Part shown: positions 8,510 through 17,677 of the stretch, piece by piece | Layout: each line of letters begins with the position of its first letter | Position numbering within the stretch: position 1 is the first letter of the stretch | NCBI RefSeq assembly: GCF_003344965.1 | Contig: NZ_CP031194.1 | Span: forward strand, 2,480,001 to 2,544,000 | Reading direction: 5' to 3' | DNA length: 64,000 bases | Source: Streptomyces paludis | GTDB taxonomy: Bacteria; Actinomycetota; Actinomycetes; Streptomycetales; Streptomycetaceae | Made by a program: the position numbers and the translations under genes | Notes under the pieces: generated by a model | The model's database searches: none | What the model saw: only the letters and a program-made list of their open reading frames with translations | Told to the model about the DNA's origin: nothing

Positions 8510-9451
8510 CTACGCGGTCACCGGCTCGAAGTAGCCTGGCGTCCGGAACAGTCCCGCGAACGTACCGGGGCCGTGGCGGTCGTCGAGCCATGCCCCGAGC
8601 GTCGTTGTGTCGCCGCTGATGACGGCCGCGAGCAAGCGCGTGTGGCACTCATTTTCCTCCCCCGGGGCGAACTCTTCGAGGAAGTGCAAGTACCGCCGGT
8701 TCACGCCCATTTCGTAGTGCCGAAGTGCTGCGGCATATTGTGTCTGTTCCGCGCTTTCCGGCACATCCACCGCTCGCCGGCTGTCCTCTTTGGTGAGCGT
8801 TCCCGTCACGTCCCTGAAGGCGAGCGCACCAAGAACGTCCGTGGGTTCCGTGAAACCGAACCGTTCAGCGGTCTTCCGGGTGATGGAGCGCGCTTCCTTG
8901 TCGCACGCGCCCTCCATGACGATTCCGAGGTTGCGCGTGTGGCGGCTTCCGCGCTCATCGGCAACCGAGTACGACTGTCCGGTCACGCGACGGTAGTTGA
9001 TTCCGTACTGAGTACGGACTGGCAAGCCTGCCACCTCCGCATATCGCCGACGCGATCCGTAGTGAAGGCAGTCATGGGCGTACGCACGCAGCAGGTCGAG
9101 CAGCGCCAGCGAGGGGCGTTCAGGATTCCGGCGTTCCATGGGGCCGTGCATGGTGATGACAGCGACCATTTGGAGATGCCGGTAACCCTGGTTCGGGTGG
9201 TGGAATCCGCCGAAGGCCCCAGCGCGCGAGGATTCGCAGCCGACCAACACCCGGTCGAGCGGGAGCATCCTCGACAACCCGTAACCTGTGTAACGACGTT
9301 GGGCGTTCTCCACACCGGCGCGGAAAGGAGTGGTGTCGATCCCGTCGGCCGCCCATAGGCTGAGGATTTCCGAGAGCGGGTGGAAAACGTGGGCGGGGTG
9401 CGTTCCCGTGAGTGGGGACGTGTCGGCGCGCATGGCAGAGAGGGCCGCCAT
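8510..9451 (-). CDS. Unknown protein of a Streptomyces accessory island
   Basis: About 313 residues, no family recognised. The frame opens at 9571, inside the NUDIX gene; an ATG at 9451 has a good ribosome site (GGGAG) just upstream and is preferred, with a GTG at 9469 also possible. Visible features are a His/Cys cluster (YAHDCLHYGSRRRY, which contains HxxxH and could bind metal), FHHPNQGYRHLQMV and an acidic C-terminal part. Codon third positions are less G/C-rich than in the flanking genes, suggesting transfer. It follows the NUDIX gene on the same strand and probably shares its transcript. Confidence 0.65.
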   Translation of the reverse strand: MAALSAMRADTSPLTGTHPAHVFHPLSEILSLWAADGIDTTPFRAGVENAQRRYTGYGLSRMLPLDRVLVGCESSRAGAFGGFHHPNQGYRHLQMVAVITMHGPMERRNPERPSLALLDLLRAYAHDCLHYGSRRRYAEVAGLPVRTQYGINYRRVTGQSYSVADERGSRHTRNLGIVMEGACDKEARSITRKTAERFGFTEPTDVLGALAFRDVTGTLTKEDSRRAVDVPESAEQTQYAAALRHYEMGVNRRYLHFLEEFAPGEENECHTRLLAAVISGDTTTLGAWLDDRHGPGTFAGLFRTPGYFEPVTA

Positions 9452-9492
9452 TGCCCGCGCTCCCGTCACGGACTCGTTCGGGGCCAGTTCCG

Positions 9493-9948
9493 TTAAGTCG
9501 GGGTACCCGACTTGATGAGCTGAATGTGAGACTCTTGCATCCCCTCCGGGAGCATGTCCGGGCTGAACCACTTTGCCTCCAGAATCTCGAAGTCGTCAAT
9601 CTTGAGCGTTCCACCCACGTGCAGAGCCTCGTACGCGATTTCCAGGCGGAGCTTGTAGCCGCTGGTCACCTGAACCAGTCGCCCCGGCACCACGTCGAGG
9701 CCCGTTTCTTCTCGGACCTCCCGAACAATGGTCTTCGGGAATTCCTCACTCTTGATGGCGTACCCGGTAGGAAGACCCCACGGGCGGTCAGCGGGCCACA
9801 TGCGGTGTTTCAACAGCAGGACTTCCCCCGCCTCATTGCGCACAATGCCCGTAACGCCGACCATGAATTTGGCGTGCGCGAACCACAGAACACGCCATTG
9901 CAGCGGGCCGCGAATGAGCTTCCACATTCGAGCAATGATTCGCTTCAT
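9493..9948 (-). CDS. NUDIX hydrolase
   Basis: A 151-residue protein that should hydrolyse a nucleoside diphosphate linked to another group. The NUDIX box is intact: GYAIKSEE, then REVREETGL, matching Gx5Ex7REUxEExGU. The ATG at 9948 follows GAAAGGG with good spacing; a GTG two codons earlier is less likely. The N-terminus is basic and aromatic (KRIIARMWKLIRG). It sits between a small Cys protein and an unknown protein on the same strand, divergent from an Xre regulator. Base composition is lower in G+C than the chromosome around it. Confidence 0.85.
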   Translation of the reverse strand: MKRIIARMWKLIRGPLQWRVLWFAHAKFMVGVTGIVRNEAGEVLLLKHRMWPADRPWGLPTGYAIKSEEFPKTIVREVREETGLDVVPGRLVQVTSGYKLRLEIAYEALHVGGTLKIDDFEILEAKWFSPDMLPEGMQESHIQLIKSGTPT

Positions 9949-10115
9949 ATGCACCCTTTCGATAAGGCAAGCGGTGTCCAGCGCTTGCGATGCTGGCTCA
10001 ACCTATGCCGTGGGGTGCAGGTCACGCCCAGGCTTCTCCGCACCCGCCCGGACGCTCTCGATCTGTCTCTCCGGCCAGCTGGTTGAACGTACGGGGGCTC
10101 GCACTGCGGGCCTGG

Positions 10116-10319
10116 TCACCCATGGGCGTCCGCGTGGTGGCGGATCATCCTGACGTTGCAGTCGCTCTGCTTGCTCCCGTCGCCGTTCGCCTGCGCCCGG
10201 TCGCGCTCCATAGCGACGTTGTCGCAGTGCGCGCACCCCGGGACCGGCTTCGGGTCACTCTCCAACCTCAACGGGAGATCTACGGGATTCTCCTGCGTGG
10301 TCCGTGTCCTGGTCGCCAT
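10116..10319 (-). CDS. Small conserved Cys/His protein of accessory regions
   Basis: A 67-residue protein; an ATG at 10328 is a possible alternative start. The core is PVPGCAHCDNV, a helix of charged residues, then QSDCNVRMIRHHADAH. The CxxC and Cys/His residues suggest a zinc-binding site. I recognise this pattern (VPGCxxC... SDCNV... H) from small Streptomyces proteins that accompany Xre regulators and integrative elements, but no function is known to me. It is the first gene of the leftward group and is divergent from the Xre regulator at 10485. Confidence 0.6.
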   Translation of the reverse strand: MATRTRTTQENPVDLPLRLESDPKPVPGCAHCDNVAMERDRAQANGDGSKQSDCNVRMIRHHADAHG

Positions 10320-10484
10320 GGTCACCATCCCGCTCGTTTCGGCAAGTCCGTTGCTGCCCGTTGGTCAAGACAAGCCTGATGAAGGTCCGCACACCACAGC
10401 AAAAGGGCCGCAACCCTGCCGCGCCCTGGCCGCACTGGCTACGCTGACCAGGGAAGACGTGTTCCTGAGAGGAGGCCGGCCACG

Positions 10485-11705
10485 ATGACCAGCAGGCGAC
10501 GGAGGTTGGCGGAGCGCCGGAAAGCGTGCGGGTTCAATCAGGAGGAGTTCGCGGAAGCAGTCGGCGCTGATCGCTCAACGGTCCAGCGCTGGGAGAGCGG
10601 AAAGAACGACCCCCAACCTTGGCAGCGCCCGAAGATCGCTAAGGCGTTGTCGATCACCTCAAGAGAACTTGACGTGCTGCTGATTCCTGACGCTTACGCC
10701 CCGCCGCAGTCTCGTGCCGGTTGGCTCACTGCCGCATCTCCGGATAGTGAAGACGAGTTTGACGCACTCGAATTGGCTCGACGGGTTTCAGCCAGCGACG
10801 TAGGGAAGGAGACATTGAATCGTCTCGAAGGTGCGTTTGATGAACTGGCTATGAAATACCCCGTGTCTCCTCCGCAAGACCTGCTCGAAAGAGTACGCAA
10901 GCATTCCGCGTATGTGACTCGCCTCATGGATGCACGCATGACGCTTACAGAACAGCGCCGCCTTTATGTGACCGGAGGCTGGTTCCAACTTTTGGGAGCC
11001 ACTCTGCATATCGACCTGAACCAAGAGTGCGCCGCGACTGCCCGGTTGCAGACGGCAGCTACCCTCGCTCAGCACGCAGAGCACCGTGAAATTGAGGCAT
11101 GGTGTTACGAAACGGACGCTTGGCGAGTGCTCACGGATGGCGACTACGCCCGCGCGCTGGAACTCTCTCTGATCGCACAGGAATTGGCGCCGACCGGAAC
11201 ATCGGCCGCAATCCAGGCAACAGCGCAAGAGGGGCGGGCGAGAGCGCGACTCGGAGAGGGGCCCGAAACGTACGCGGCGATAGACCGAGTTCAAAGAATG
11301 TCATCCGCAATGTCCCCACGCAAGGGAACTGAACATCACTACCAATATGATCCCGGTAAGGCCCTGGCTTATACGGCGACGACCCTTGCATGGATCGGAG
11401 ATTCAGCAGCGGAGGACTACGCCCGCCAGGTAATCACCAGACTGGCGCCCAGTGGCGACGTGAAAAAATGGCCGCGCCGAGTGGCTTCAGCAAATATTGA
11501 CTTGGCGCTGGCTTTACTTGGTGGTGACCGGCTGGACGAGGCGTGCAATGCGGCACAGCGGGCCATACTTTCCGGCCGCATCGTTCCTTCAAATCACTGG
11601 CGCGCGCTTGAAGTCGTTAAGGCCGTGGAGCGGCGACAGCTTCCGGAAGCGTCCGATCTGCGAGAGGCTTACCAGGGATTGAAGGCAATCCCTAAAGGAG
11701 ACTGA
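10485..11705 (+). CDS. Xre-family regulator with TPR-like C-terminal domain
   Basis: A 406-residue regulator. The helix-turn-helix is at residues 1-60 (RRKACGFNQEEFAEAVGAD, STVQRWESGK). The remainder (about 100-400) is a run of paired helices like tetratricopeptide repeats, the layout of peptide- or ligand-sensing Xre regulators. The ATG is preceded by GAGGAGG. It is divergent from the small Cys protein/NUDIX/unknown group and may control it. Codon use is less GC-biased than average here (AAA, TTT, AAT and TTA-free but AT-ending codons are common), in line with recent transfer. A terminator hairpin follows. Confidence 0.85.
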   Translation: MTSRRRRLAERRKACGFNQEEFAEAVGADRSTVQRWESGKNDPQPWQRPKIAKALSITSRELDVLLIPDAYAPPQSRAGWLTAASPDSEDEFDALELARRVSASDVGKETLNRLEGAFDELAMKYPVSPPQDLLERVRKHSAYVTRLMDARMTLTEQRRLYVTGGWFQLLGATLHIDLNQECAATARLQTAATLAQHAEHREIEAWCYETDAWRVLTDGDYARALELSLIAQELAPTGTSAAIQATAQEGRARARLGEGPETYAAIDRVQRMSSAMSPRKGTEHHYQYDPGKALAYTATTLAWIGDSAAEDYARQVITRLAPSGDVKKWPRRVASANIDLALALLGGDRLDEACNAAQRAILSGRIVPSNHWRALEVVKAVERRQLPEASDLREAYQGLKAIPKGD

Positions 11706-11736
11706 CTGGCCCGCCTGCACCTGAGAACGCAGAAAT

Positions 11737-11774
11737 CCCCGCATCCGTCACCTGGTGTAGATGACGGCGCGGGG
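11737..11774 (+). terminator. Terminator hairpin after the Xre regulator
   Basis: CCCCGC-ATCCGTCA (11737-11750) pairs with TGACGGC-GCGGGG (11761-11774) around a 10-nt loop, about 30 bp after the regulator stop. Confidence 0.65.
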
Positions 11775-11919
11775 GCTCTGTGTTGCTGCGGATCCCTGCC
11801 GCTCAGCCAGCGGGCGGGTATGGGGTACCCGCCCGGTCAAACGGCGGACGCGAGCCACGCGCCGAAGGGTCTCAGTGCAGACCGTCCACGCGAGGAATTC
11901 CCGCCTGTGCCAGTAAGAA

Positions 11920-12672
11920 TCACGTCTGGTGGGGGCCCTGTTCGGGGAGCTGCTCGAAGTGGAACGCCTTGATGAAGCAGTCCCGGGGCTGGCCGAGTGC
12001 GAAGAACACACACTCCGCGACGGATTGGGCCGTCAGCATGTCGCCGGAGCCGCGCGGTGTGGTCTCCCACTGCGGGGAGAGCGGATCCGGGTTGTGGAAG
12101 TCCGGCGGGTAGAGCGAGATGACCCGCACACCGTGGGGTCTCAGCCGCTTGGAGAGGACGTCGGCGAAGCCGGCCTGTGCGCTCTTCGCCGCGTAGAAGG
12201 CGGCGTGTGCGTCGGAGCGGTGGTGGCCGGGGAGCCCAGCCGCGGAGATCATGTTGACGATGTCCGGGCGGTCGGACGCGAGCAGCAGCGGCAGCAGGCG
12301 CTTCACCATCAGGACCGTGCCGGTGGCCCCGGAGGCGATGGTGTCGATCACGTCCTCGTCGCTAGCCGAGAGCAGATCCGGCCCCTCCAGCCAGCGGGCC
12401 CCATTGTTGACCAGCACGTCCACCCGGTCGGTACGTTCCGCCAGTTCGGCGGCAAACCACCGGATCGAGGCGGCTTCAGCCACGTCGCAGGCGAAGGCGT
12501 GCACCCGCTCATGCCCGAGGTCACGGATCTCGGCCGCCACGCGCCGCGACGCCTCCAGGGAACGGGAGGACAGATAGACCTCAGCCCCCTGCTGAGCGAA
12601 GCGGATGGCGAGAGTACGGCCGAAGTCACGGGCCGCACCCGTGATGACGACGCGTTGGTGTTCCAAGTTCAT
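11920..12672 (-). CDS. Short-chain dehydrogenase/reductase
   Basis: A 250-residue NAD(P)-dependent oxidoreductase of the classical SDR family. The ATG at 12672 begins MNLEHQRVVITGA; upstream in-frame sequence to 13029 is discarded. The cofactor loop is TGAARDFG (final Gly of the usual TGxxxGxG placed normally), the structural NNGA motif is present, and the catalytic set is Ser (NMISAAG), Tyr and Lys (YAAKS). Substrate unknown. It stands alone, convergent with the island to its left, so its context gives no pathway. Confidence 0.85.
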   Translation of the reverse strand: MNLEHQRVVITGAARDFGRTLAIRFAQQGAEVYLSSRSLEASRRVAAEIRDLGHERVHAFACDVAEAASIRWFAAELAERTDRVDVLVNNGARWLEGPDLLSASDEDVIDTIASGATGTVLMVKRLLPLLLASDRPDIVNMISAAGLPGHHRSDAHAAFYAAKSAQAGFADVLSKRLRPHGVRVISLYPPDFHNPDPLSPQWETTPRGSGDMLTAQSVAECVFFALGQPRDCFIKAFHFEQLPEQGPHQT

Positions 12673-12892
12673 GCGAGTGCCGGACACGCCGACATCATCA
12701 CAAGCCGTTCGTGGAGAGGGGAAGGAGACCTTCGGCCTAGGACTTCCCACCCCGACTGCACGCGCGTTCGAGCGGCATGGCCGGGTTTCTGTCCGGGTGT
12801 TGTACGGGTTCTGTCCGGTGCGCGGGGCGTGACTTTTCGCAGCGTCGAGGGGATTACGTAGCGAGCGAGGTCTCGTTTCGGAGGTGTACGCA

Positions 12893-13786
12893 GTGGGCGT
12901 GGACAACGGCGGTACGGGCACGGACAGCGGCGCGGCAGAGGGAGCGGACGGAACGGACGAGCCGGACTGGGAGCCCGGCTCCGACGAGGAGTCCGACGGG
13001 GTCATCACTGCGTTGGGCCGGCAGATCAAGCTCTGGCGGATGGCGGCGGGCCTGAGCCAGATCGAGTTCGGGGTGGCGATCGGGTACAGCGAGAACCAGG
13101 TCTACAAGGTCGAGGCCGGAAAACGCATCCCCAGACCGGAGTTCCTGGACAAGGCGGACAAGGTCCTGAAGGCGGGCGGCAGGATCTCCGCGATGAAGGC
13201 GGACGTGGCGGTCGTTCGCTACCCCCGGAAGGTCCGGAACCTGGCGAAGCTTGAGGCGGAAGCGGTAGAGCTGGGCGCATATGGAAACACCGTTGTTCAC
13301 GGGCTTCTCCAAACGGAGGCGTACGCCCGCTCGCTGTACGGGCTACGGCGACCGGCTTACGATGACAACGAACTCGAACGTCTGGTGGCCGCCCGGCTGG
13401 GGCGGCAGAGCATCTTCGATCGGCGGCCCTTCCCTTTGCTCACGTTCGTGCAGGAAGAGGCGGTGCTCCGGCGGCCCGTCGGAGGCAGAATGGTATTGCG
13501 GGGACAGCTCGAACACCTCCTGAAAATTGGCAAGTTGCGGCACGTCGAAATCCAGGTGATGCCCACATCGGCCGAGGAGCACTCAGGCTTGGGCGGCTCG
13601 CTCCAGGTACTGAAGCTCCAGAACGGCGCGACAGTGGGGCACAACGAAGTCCAGCTCATCAGTCGTGTGATCTCCGACCCCAAGGAGGTCCAGATCCTCG
13701 ATATGCGCTATGGGATGATCCGATCGCAGGCACTGAGGCCACGAGAATCGATGGCCTTCATTGAGAAGCTTCTTGGAGAAACATGA
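12893..13786 (+). CDS. Xre regulator with DUF5753 domain
   Basis: A 297-residue regulator of the abundant Streptomyces Xre/DUF5753 family. GGAGG at 12880-12884 puts the start at the GTG at 12893, not the in-frame GTG at 12884. An acidic Gly-rich N-terminal tail of about 40 residues precedes the helix-turn-helix (WRMAAGLSQIEFGVAIGYSE, VYKVEAGKR). The C-terminal DUF5753 part has the usual VVHGLLQTEAYARSL, GRQSIFDR and IQVMPTSAEEHSGLGGS features. It overlaps the DUF397 gene by ATGA; this pair behaves as a regulator plus small cognate protein in characterised examples. Confidence 0.9.
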   Translation: MGVDNGGTGTDSGAAEGADGTDEPDWEPGSDEESDGVITALGRQIKLWRMAAGLSQIEFGVAIGYSENQVYKVEAGKRIPRPEFLDKADKVLKAGGRISAMKADVAVVRYPRKVRNLAKLEAEAVELGAYGNTVVHGLLQTEAYARSLYGLRRPAYDDNELERLVAARLGRQSIFDRRPFPLLTFVQEEAVLRRPVGGRMVLRGQLEHLLKIGKLRHVEIQVMPTSAEEHSGLGGSLQVLKLQNGATVGHNEVQLISRVISDPKEVQILDMRYGMIRSQALRPRESMAFIEKLLGET

Positions 13787-14010
13787 CTCTCAAGCCCTCT
13801 GCCGGAGACGGCTCCGCGCCGAGGTGGACGAAAAGCAGCTACAGCACCAACGACGGCCCGGAGTGCGTCGAGGTCGCCGCCACCCCTCACACCATCCACG
13901 TCCGCGACACCAAGGACATCCGCCTCCCCCACCTGGGCTTCGCCCCCACCGCCTGGGGGGACTTCGTCACGTACGCGTCAGGGCGCGGGCGCGTGCAGGC
14001 CGGCCAGTAG
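13783..14010 (+). CDS. DUF397 small protein
   Basis: A 75-residue DUF397 protein (WTKSSYSTNDGPECVEVA, HVRDTKD, then WGDFVTY). Its ATG overlaps the stop of the Xre/DUF5753 gene, so the two are translated together. Members act as small partners of the neighbouring regulator, and some such pairs have been described as toxin-antitoxin-like; which role applies here is not visible. Confidence 0.9.
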   Translation: MTLKPSAGDGSAPRWTKSSYSTNDGPECVEVAATPHTIHVRDTKDIRLPHLGFAPTAWGDFVTYASGRGRVQAGQ

Positions 14011-14038
14011 ACCGCGTCTGCGTCGGCCGCCGGGGTGG

Positions 14039-14539
14039 CTACCGTACGGCGGACAGCTCGCGCTCCCCCACCGTCTGCCCGCCGCTCCGCTCTCCCGTAG
14101 GCCGGAAGCCGAGCCCCAGGTAGAAGCCCTCGGGGCCGTCCTCGCCCGGCTCCCAGGTGGTGGTGAAGCGGGTGCCGCCCCGGCGGGCGATCTCGGCGGC
14201 CACGGCCTCGACCGCGAAGCGGCCGTAACCGCGCCCCTGTTCACCGGCCGCGATGTTGAGGCGCCAGAGGCCGGAGCGGATGTCGGTGCCCGTGCCGTCG
14301 CCCTTGAAGTCGATGCCGAGGAAGGCCATCAGGAAGCCGACCGGCCTCCGGTCACCGTCCACGATCAGGCGCGGCCAGGCCACACCGGGATGTACGTATG
14401 CCTCGGCCAGCGACTTCACGACCGGTGCGACGAACCGTTCCTGATCGGGGTGGACCCGTACACCGAGCGCGGCGTCGAGGTTGGCCGGAGTGATCTCCTC
14501 CAGCCAGGGTGCGTTCCGAGGGGCGTTTACGGTGGTCAT
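14039..14539 (-). CDS. GNAT-family N-acetyltransferase
   Basis: A 166-residue acetyltransferase. The acetyl-CoA loop region is seen as [20 protein letters not shown], followed by the C-terminal strand and helix [14 protein letters not shown]. Its ATG overlaps the stop of the upstream GNAT gene (shared 14536-14539), so the two form a coupled pair. The substrate is unknown. An N-terminal part (about residues 10-70) with charged and aromatic residues may bind it. Confidence 0.85.
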   Translation of the reverse strand: MTTVNAPRNAPWLEEITPANLDAALGVRVHPDQERFVAPVVKSLAEAYVHPGVAWPRLIVDGDRRPVGFLMAFLGIDFKGDGTGTDIRSGLWRLNIAAGEQGRGYGRFAVEAVAAEIARRGGTRFTTTWEPGEDGPEGFYLGLGFRPTGERSGGQTVGERELSAVR

Positions 14540-15384
14540 GCGGGCTCCGGGGCCAGGAGGGCGTGTTCGGTGAACTGGCCGCAGGGGTGGAAGCCCAGGC
14601 GTCGGTAGACGGGTTCGCCGTCGGTGGACGCCTGGAGTACGGCGGTGCCGTGGTCCAGGTCGACGGCGGTGCGGAGCGCGGCGAGGGTGATGGCGCCGCC
14701 GTAGCCGCGTCGGCGGTGGGCGGTCAGGGTGCTGATGTTGTAGATCCCGGCGACACCGGCATGGAGGAAGACCTCGGCCGAGCAGACCGGACGGCCGTCG
14801 ACGTAACCGACCAGGTAGCGGGCCGGGCTGTCGGGCGCCAGGGCCGACGCCTGTTCGGCGGCGGCGAGGGTGAAGAAGCGGCGGACGGTGTCGGCGGGCG
14901 GATCCCAGTTGGCGGCGAGGACCGTGGCGTAGTCGTCCAGTTGCTCAGGCGTGGTCACCGGGCGGATATCGAGTCCCTCCGGTACGTCCGGTACGTACGG
15001 ACGCGGCGCGGTGTCGGTCAGCTCGGCCCACATCGCCGTCTCGCGCTCAGCGACGGGCAGACCGGCGGCCGAGAGGCGCGCGCTCAGATCGGCCGGTGCG
15101 GACGCGGGCCCCACCCACCAGGAGAACGGGCGGCCGGTCGCGGTCAGAGCCCGGAGGGTCTCAGCGATCCGCGCCGGGGCAGTCGCCTCGGTGAAGCGGG
15201 CGGCGGCGACGATGTTGAAGGTGTCGTCGTCGAGACCGCTGTCGGCGATGAGGAGGTCATCGGCCTCGGCGGTGCTCGCGCCTGTCATCCGCCGGTGGAG
15301 GTGGGCGGCGTGTTCCGCGAGGTTCTGCTCCATCCTGCGCAGCAGGTCGTGCTCGCCCGGGTCCGGCCCTGTCATCCGCTTCAT
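14536..15384 (-). CDS. GNAT-family N-acetyltransferase (two-domain)
   Basis: A 282-residue protein, about twice the length of one GNAT domain. The C-terminal half carries the CoA-binding motif ([18 protein letters not shown]) and the terminal [13 protein letters not shown]. The N-terminal half lacks that motif but has a fold-like pattern, so this is probably a degenerate GNAT plus an active GNAT domain. First gene of a two-gene unit with the smaller GNAT. Substrate unknown. Confidence 0.85.
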   Translation of the reverse strand: MKRMTGPDPGEHDLLRRMEQNLAEHAAHLHRRMTGASTAEADDLLIADSGLDDDTFNIVAAARFTEATAPARIAETLRALTATGRPFSWWVGPASAPADLSARLSAAGLPVAERETAMWAELTDTAPRPYVPDVPEGLDIRPVTTPEQLDDYATVLAANWDPPADTVRRFFTLAAAEQASALAPDSPARYLVGYVDGRPVCSAEVFLHAGVAGIYNISTLTAHRRRGYGGAITLAALRTAVDLDHGTAVLQASTDGEPVYRRLGFHPCGQFTEHALLAPEPA

Positions 15385-15475
15385 GTTGGCCGATCACATC
15401 ACGTCGGTCCGGCGGTCGGCCAACGGTTTGCGGGCGCAGCCGTCAGCTCCGTAGCTCAGTAGCTCCGTAGCCCAG

Positions 15476-16270
15476 TCAGCAGGCCGGGACCTTCTCGTCC
15501 TGCTTCCCCAGCGCCTTCAGCGCCGAGACCGCGCCCTTGAGCGTGGTCACCGGGATCAGCCGCATCCCCTTCGGCAGCTCGCTCTTCGCGTCCGAGCACT
15601 CCGCCTTCGGTACGAGGAAGACGGTCGCCCCGTCGCGGCCCGCCGCCTGGGTCTTGAGCGCGACCCCGCCGACGGCGCCGACCTCGCCGTCGCCCGTGAT
15701 CGTGCCCGTACCGGCGATGACGCGGCCACCGGTGAGGTCGCCGCCCGTGCCGTCGCCGTCGAGCTTGTCGACGATGCCGAGCGCGAAGAGGAGGCCGGCG
15801 CTGGGGCCGCCGACGTCGGAGAGGTGGAGGGTGACGTCGACGTTCCTCGGGTTCTTGCCGAGGTAGCCGAGGGCGGCGCGGGTCGCGGAGTCCTGCGACT
15901 GGACCATGTCGTGGACGTTGTGCTGCCGGATCTCCTTGTCGGACTTGCCCGACGGATAGACCGCCTCGCGCGGCAGCACGGCCCGGTCCGTACGGAACCA
16001 GCCCGCGACCACATCGCCGAAGTCGACGTCCGTGGACGGGCCCGTCGCCTCGATGGTCGTCATCCGCAGCTGGCCCGTGGTCTCGCGGGTGGGCGTGTCG
16101 CCGGTGATGGTGATGATCTGGCGGCCCTGGTTCGCGCCGAGGACGTTCGCCGTCATGCCCGGCTGCGCCACGGCGTACGGCAGCGGCGCGACCCCGACGA
16201 CGACGAACAGCGCGACGATCGGAACGGCGCAGAGCGCGAGGGCGCCGGGGCGCGTGAGGCGAGAGAACAC
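15476..16270 (-). CDS. Membrane-anchored Lon-like (S16) protease, YlbL type
   Basis: A 264-residue protein. One N-terminal membrane helix (LALCAVPIVALFVVVGVAPL) puts the rest outside. The C-terminal half is a Lon proteolytic domain with the Ser-Lys dyad: Ser157 in GGPSAGLLFAL and Lys206 in GGVALKTQAA. YlbL proteins usually carry a PDZ domain between anchor and protease; here the intervening 40-130 region is short and no PDZ pattern is obvious, so it may be missing or divergent. Stands alone between GNAT and IclR genes. Confidence 0.8.
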   Translation of the reverse strand: MFSRLTRPGALALCAVPIVALFVVVGVAPLPYAVAQPGMTANVLGANQGRQIITITGDTPTRETTGQLRMTTIEATGPSTDVDFGDVVAGWFRTDRAVLPREAVYPSGKSDKEIRQHNVHDMVQSQDSATRAALGYLGKNPRNVDVTLHLSDVGGPSAGLLFALGIVDKLDGDGTGGDLTGGRVIAGTGTITGDGEVGAVGGVALKTQAAGRDGATVFLVPKAECSDAKSELPKGMRLIPVTTLKGAVSALKALGKQDEKVPAC

Positions 16271-16449
16271 CCGGTCAATCTATCGGTCGCGCTGTGAGCC
16301 GTGCGCAAGGGCGGACGGGGGGACGGACGGGAACCCCCGGTCGCGCTGTTGCGCCCTGCGCCACCCGCCCTGCGCCCGGGAAGCAGCCGTACGCCCGGGA
16401 ACCGGCCGTACGCCACCCACCGCACCCGCCACCCACCCGGCGAACCGTT

Positions 16450-17091
16450 TCAGCGCAGCGCGTCCGCCACTTCCCGCGCCGCGTCGAGCACCCGCGGACC
16501 GACCCGTTCCGGTACGGCGTCCGCCAGCATCACCACGCCCACGCTGCCCTCGATCCCCGTCACCCCGATCAGCGCCGCCGCCGCCCCGCTCGCGCCCGCC
16601 TCCAGCTCGCCGGCGGTCAGGGTGCAGGCCGGTTCGCTGTAGGCGTTCTGCCGGGCGGCGAGTATCGCCCGGCCCGCCGCGCCGCGTTCGAGCGAGTGCC
16701 GGAAGCCGGTGCGGTACGCGACGTGGTAGTCGGTCCAGGTCGGCTCGACGACCGCGACGGCCAGCGCCTCCGCCCCGTCGACGAGCGTCAGATGGGCGGT
16801 GGCGCCGATGTCCTCGGCGAGCGAGCGCAGCGCGGGCAGCGCGGCCTCCCGTACGAGGGGATGCACCTGCCGGCTCAGCCGCAGCACACCGAGCCCCACC
16901 CTGGCCCGGCCGCCCAGGTCGCGGCGGACCAGGGCGTGCTGTTCTAGGGTGGCGAGCAACCGGTAGACGACGGTCCGGTTGACCCCGAGCCGGTTGGACA
17001 GTTCGGTCACGGTCAGCCCGTGATCGGTGTCGGCGAGCAGTTTGAGGACCCGTAGTCCTCGGTCCAGCGTCTGGGAAGTCTCCGCGGTCAC
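16450..17091 (-). CDS. IclR-family transcriptional regulator
   Basis: A 213-residue regulator. The GTG at 17091 is preceded by AAGGAGAGG; the upstream extension to 17205 is dropped. The N-terminal winged helix has TLDRGLRVLKLLAD, LTVTELSNRLGVNRTVVYRLLATLE, typical of IclR. The C-terminal effector domain is shorter than usual (about 140 residues) but retains GFRHSLERGAAGRAILAA and GSVGVVMLAD. The next gene on the same strand is 590 bp upstream, so it has its own promoter and no obvious target operon beside it. Effector unknown. Confidence 0.85.
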   Translation of the reverse strand: MTAETSQTLDRGLRVLKLLADTDHGLTVTELSNRLGVNRTVVYRLLATLEQHALVRRDLGGRARVGLGVLRLSRQVHPLVREAALPALRSLAEDIGATAHLTLVDGAEALAVAVVEPTWTDYHVAYRTGFRHSLERGAAGRAILAARQNAYSEPACTLTAGELEAGASGAAAALIGVTGIEGSVGVVMLADAVPERVGPRVLDAAREVADALR

Positions 17092-17677
17092 GACGCCCTC
17101 TCCTTCGGAGTGAGAATTCGGAGTGAGTGACGACGGCACTCTCACGACCTGCGGCACCGGTCCCGTCGGTGACACACGGAGAGGCCACCGGTGGCCTGAC
17201 GCCACCGGATGCGCTACGCGGCGGAGTTGCCACGGAGCGTTTACGTTTCGGGGACACTAACCACTGGACTCCGCTCAGCGGAAGCCCTGGTCCAGAATCC
17301 GGGCACAGGAGGCGACCGGCCGATAACGGAACGGAGTTGATCTTCCGTGTATGCCGGCTTGGCCGACCGGTCGAACGCGCCCTGAAAAACGGCTGGTTCG
17401 GGCGTTTATTTCGGTGATGTCGGCATATGGATGCGGCTGCCACCCGAAAGGGCAGCAGCCGCAGTCATATGCGCCGCACACGCGGGGTGACGCTGGGTGA
17501 TAATTCGTCGCGCATATCTTTACTCAGCAGCGCATCCATCTCGACGGTCCCGCCGCACGGGACGGACGCGCCCCGGTCACTCAGCGCGTCGAGCGCAGGC
17601 GCGACACCCAGCGCTTTTCGGTCACTCACCGCGCCGCACCAGAAGCACTCGGTGACCCAGGGGGCCGACAGCGCCCC
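17092..17677. other. Non-coding gap upstream of the IclR gene
   Basis: A 586-bp gap between two leftward genes. No gene with credible codon use was found; a rightward frame at 17427-17732 overlaps the helicase end and looks spurious. The gap must hold the IclR promoter near 17100-17260 and the 3' end of the helicase transcript. It also holds the inverted repeat at 17423-17472. Confidence 0.5.
17423..17472. repeat. 50-bp inverted repeat
   Basis: GCATATGGATGCGGCTGCC (from 17423) pairs with GGCAGCAGCCGCAGTCATATGC (to 17472), with two mismatched positions and one bulge, around ACCCGAAAG. It could be the helicase terminator, 200 bp after that gene, or an operator for a dimeric regulator. Confidence 0.6.
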
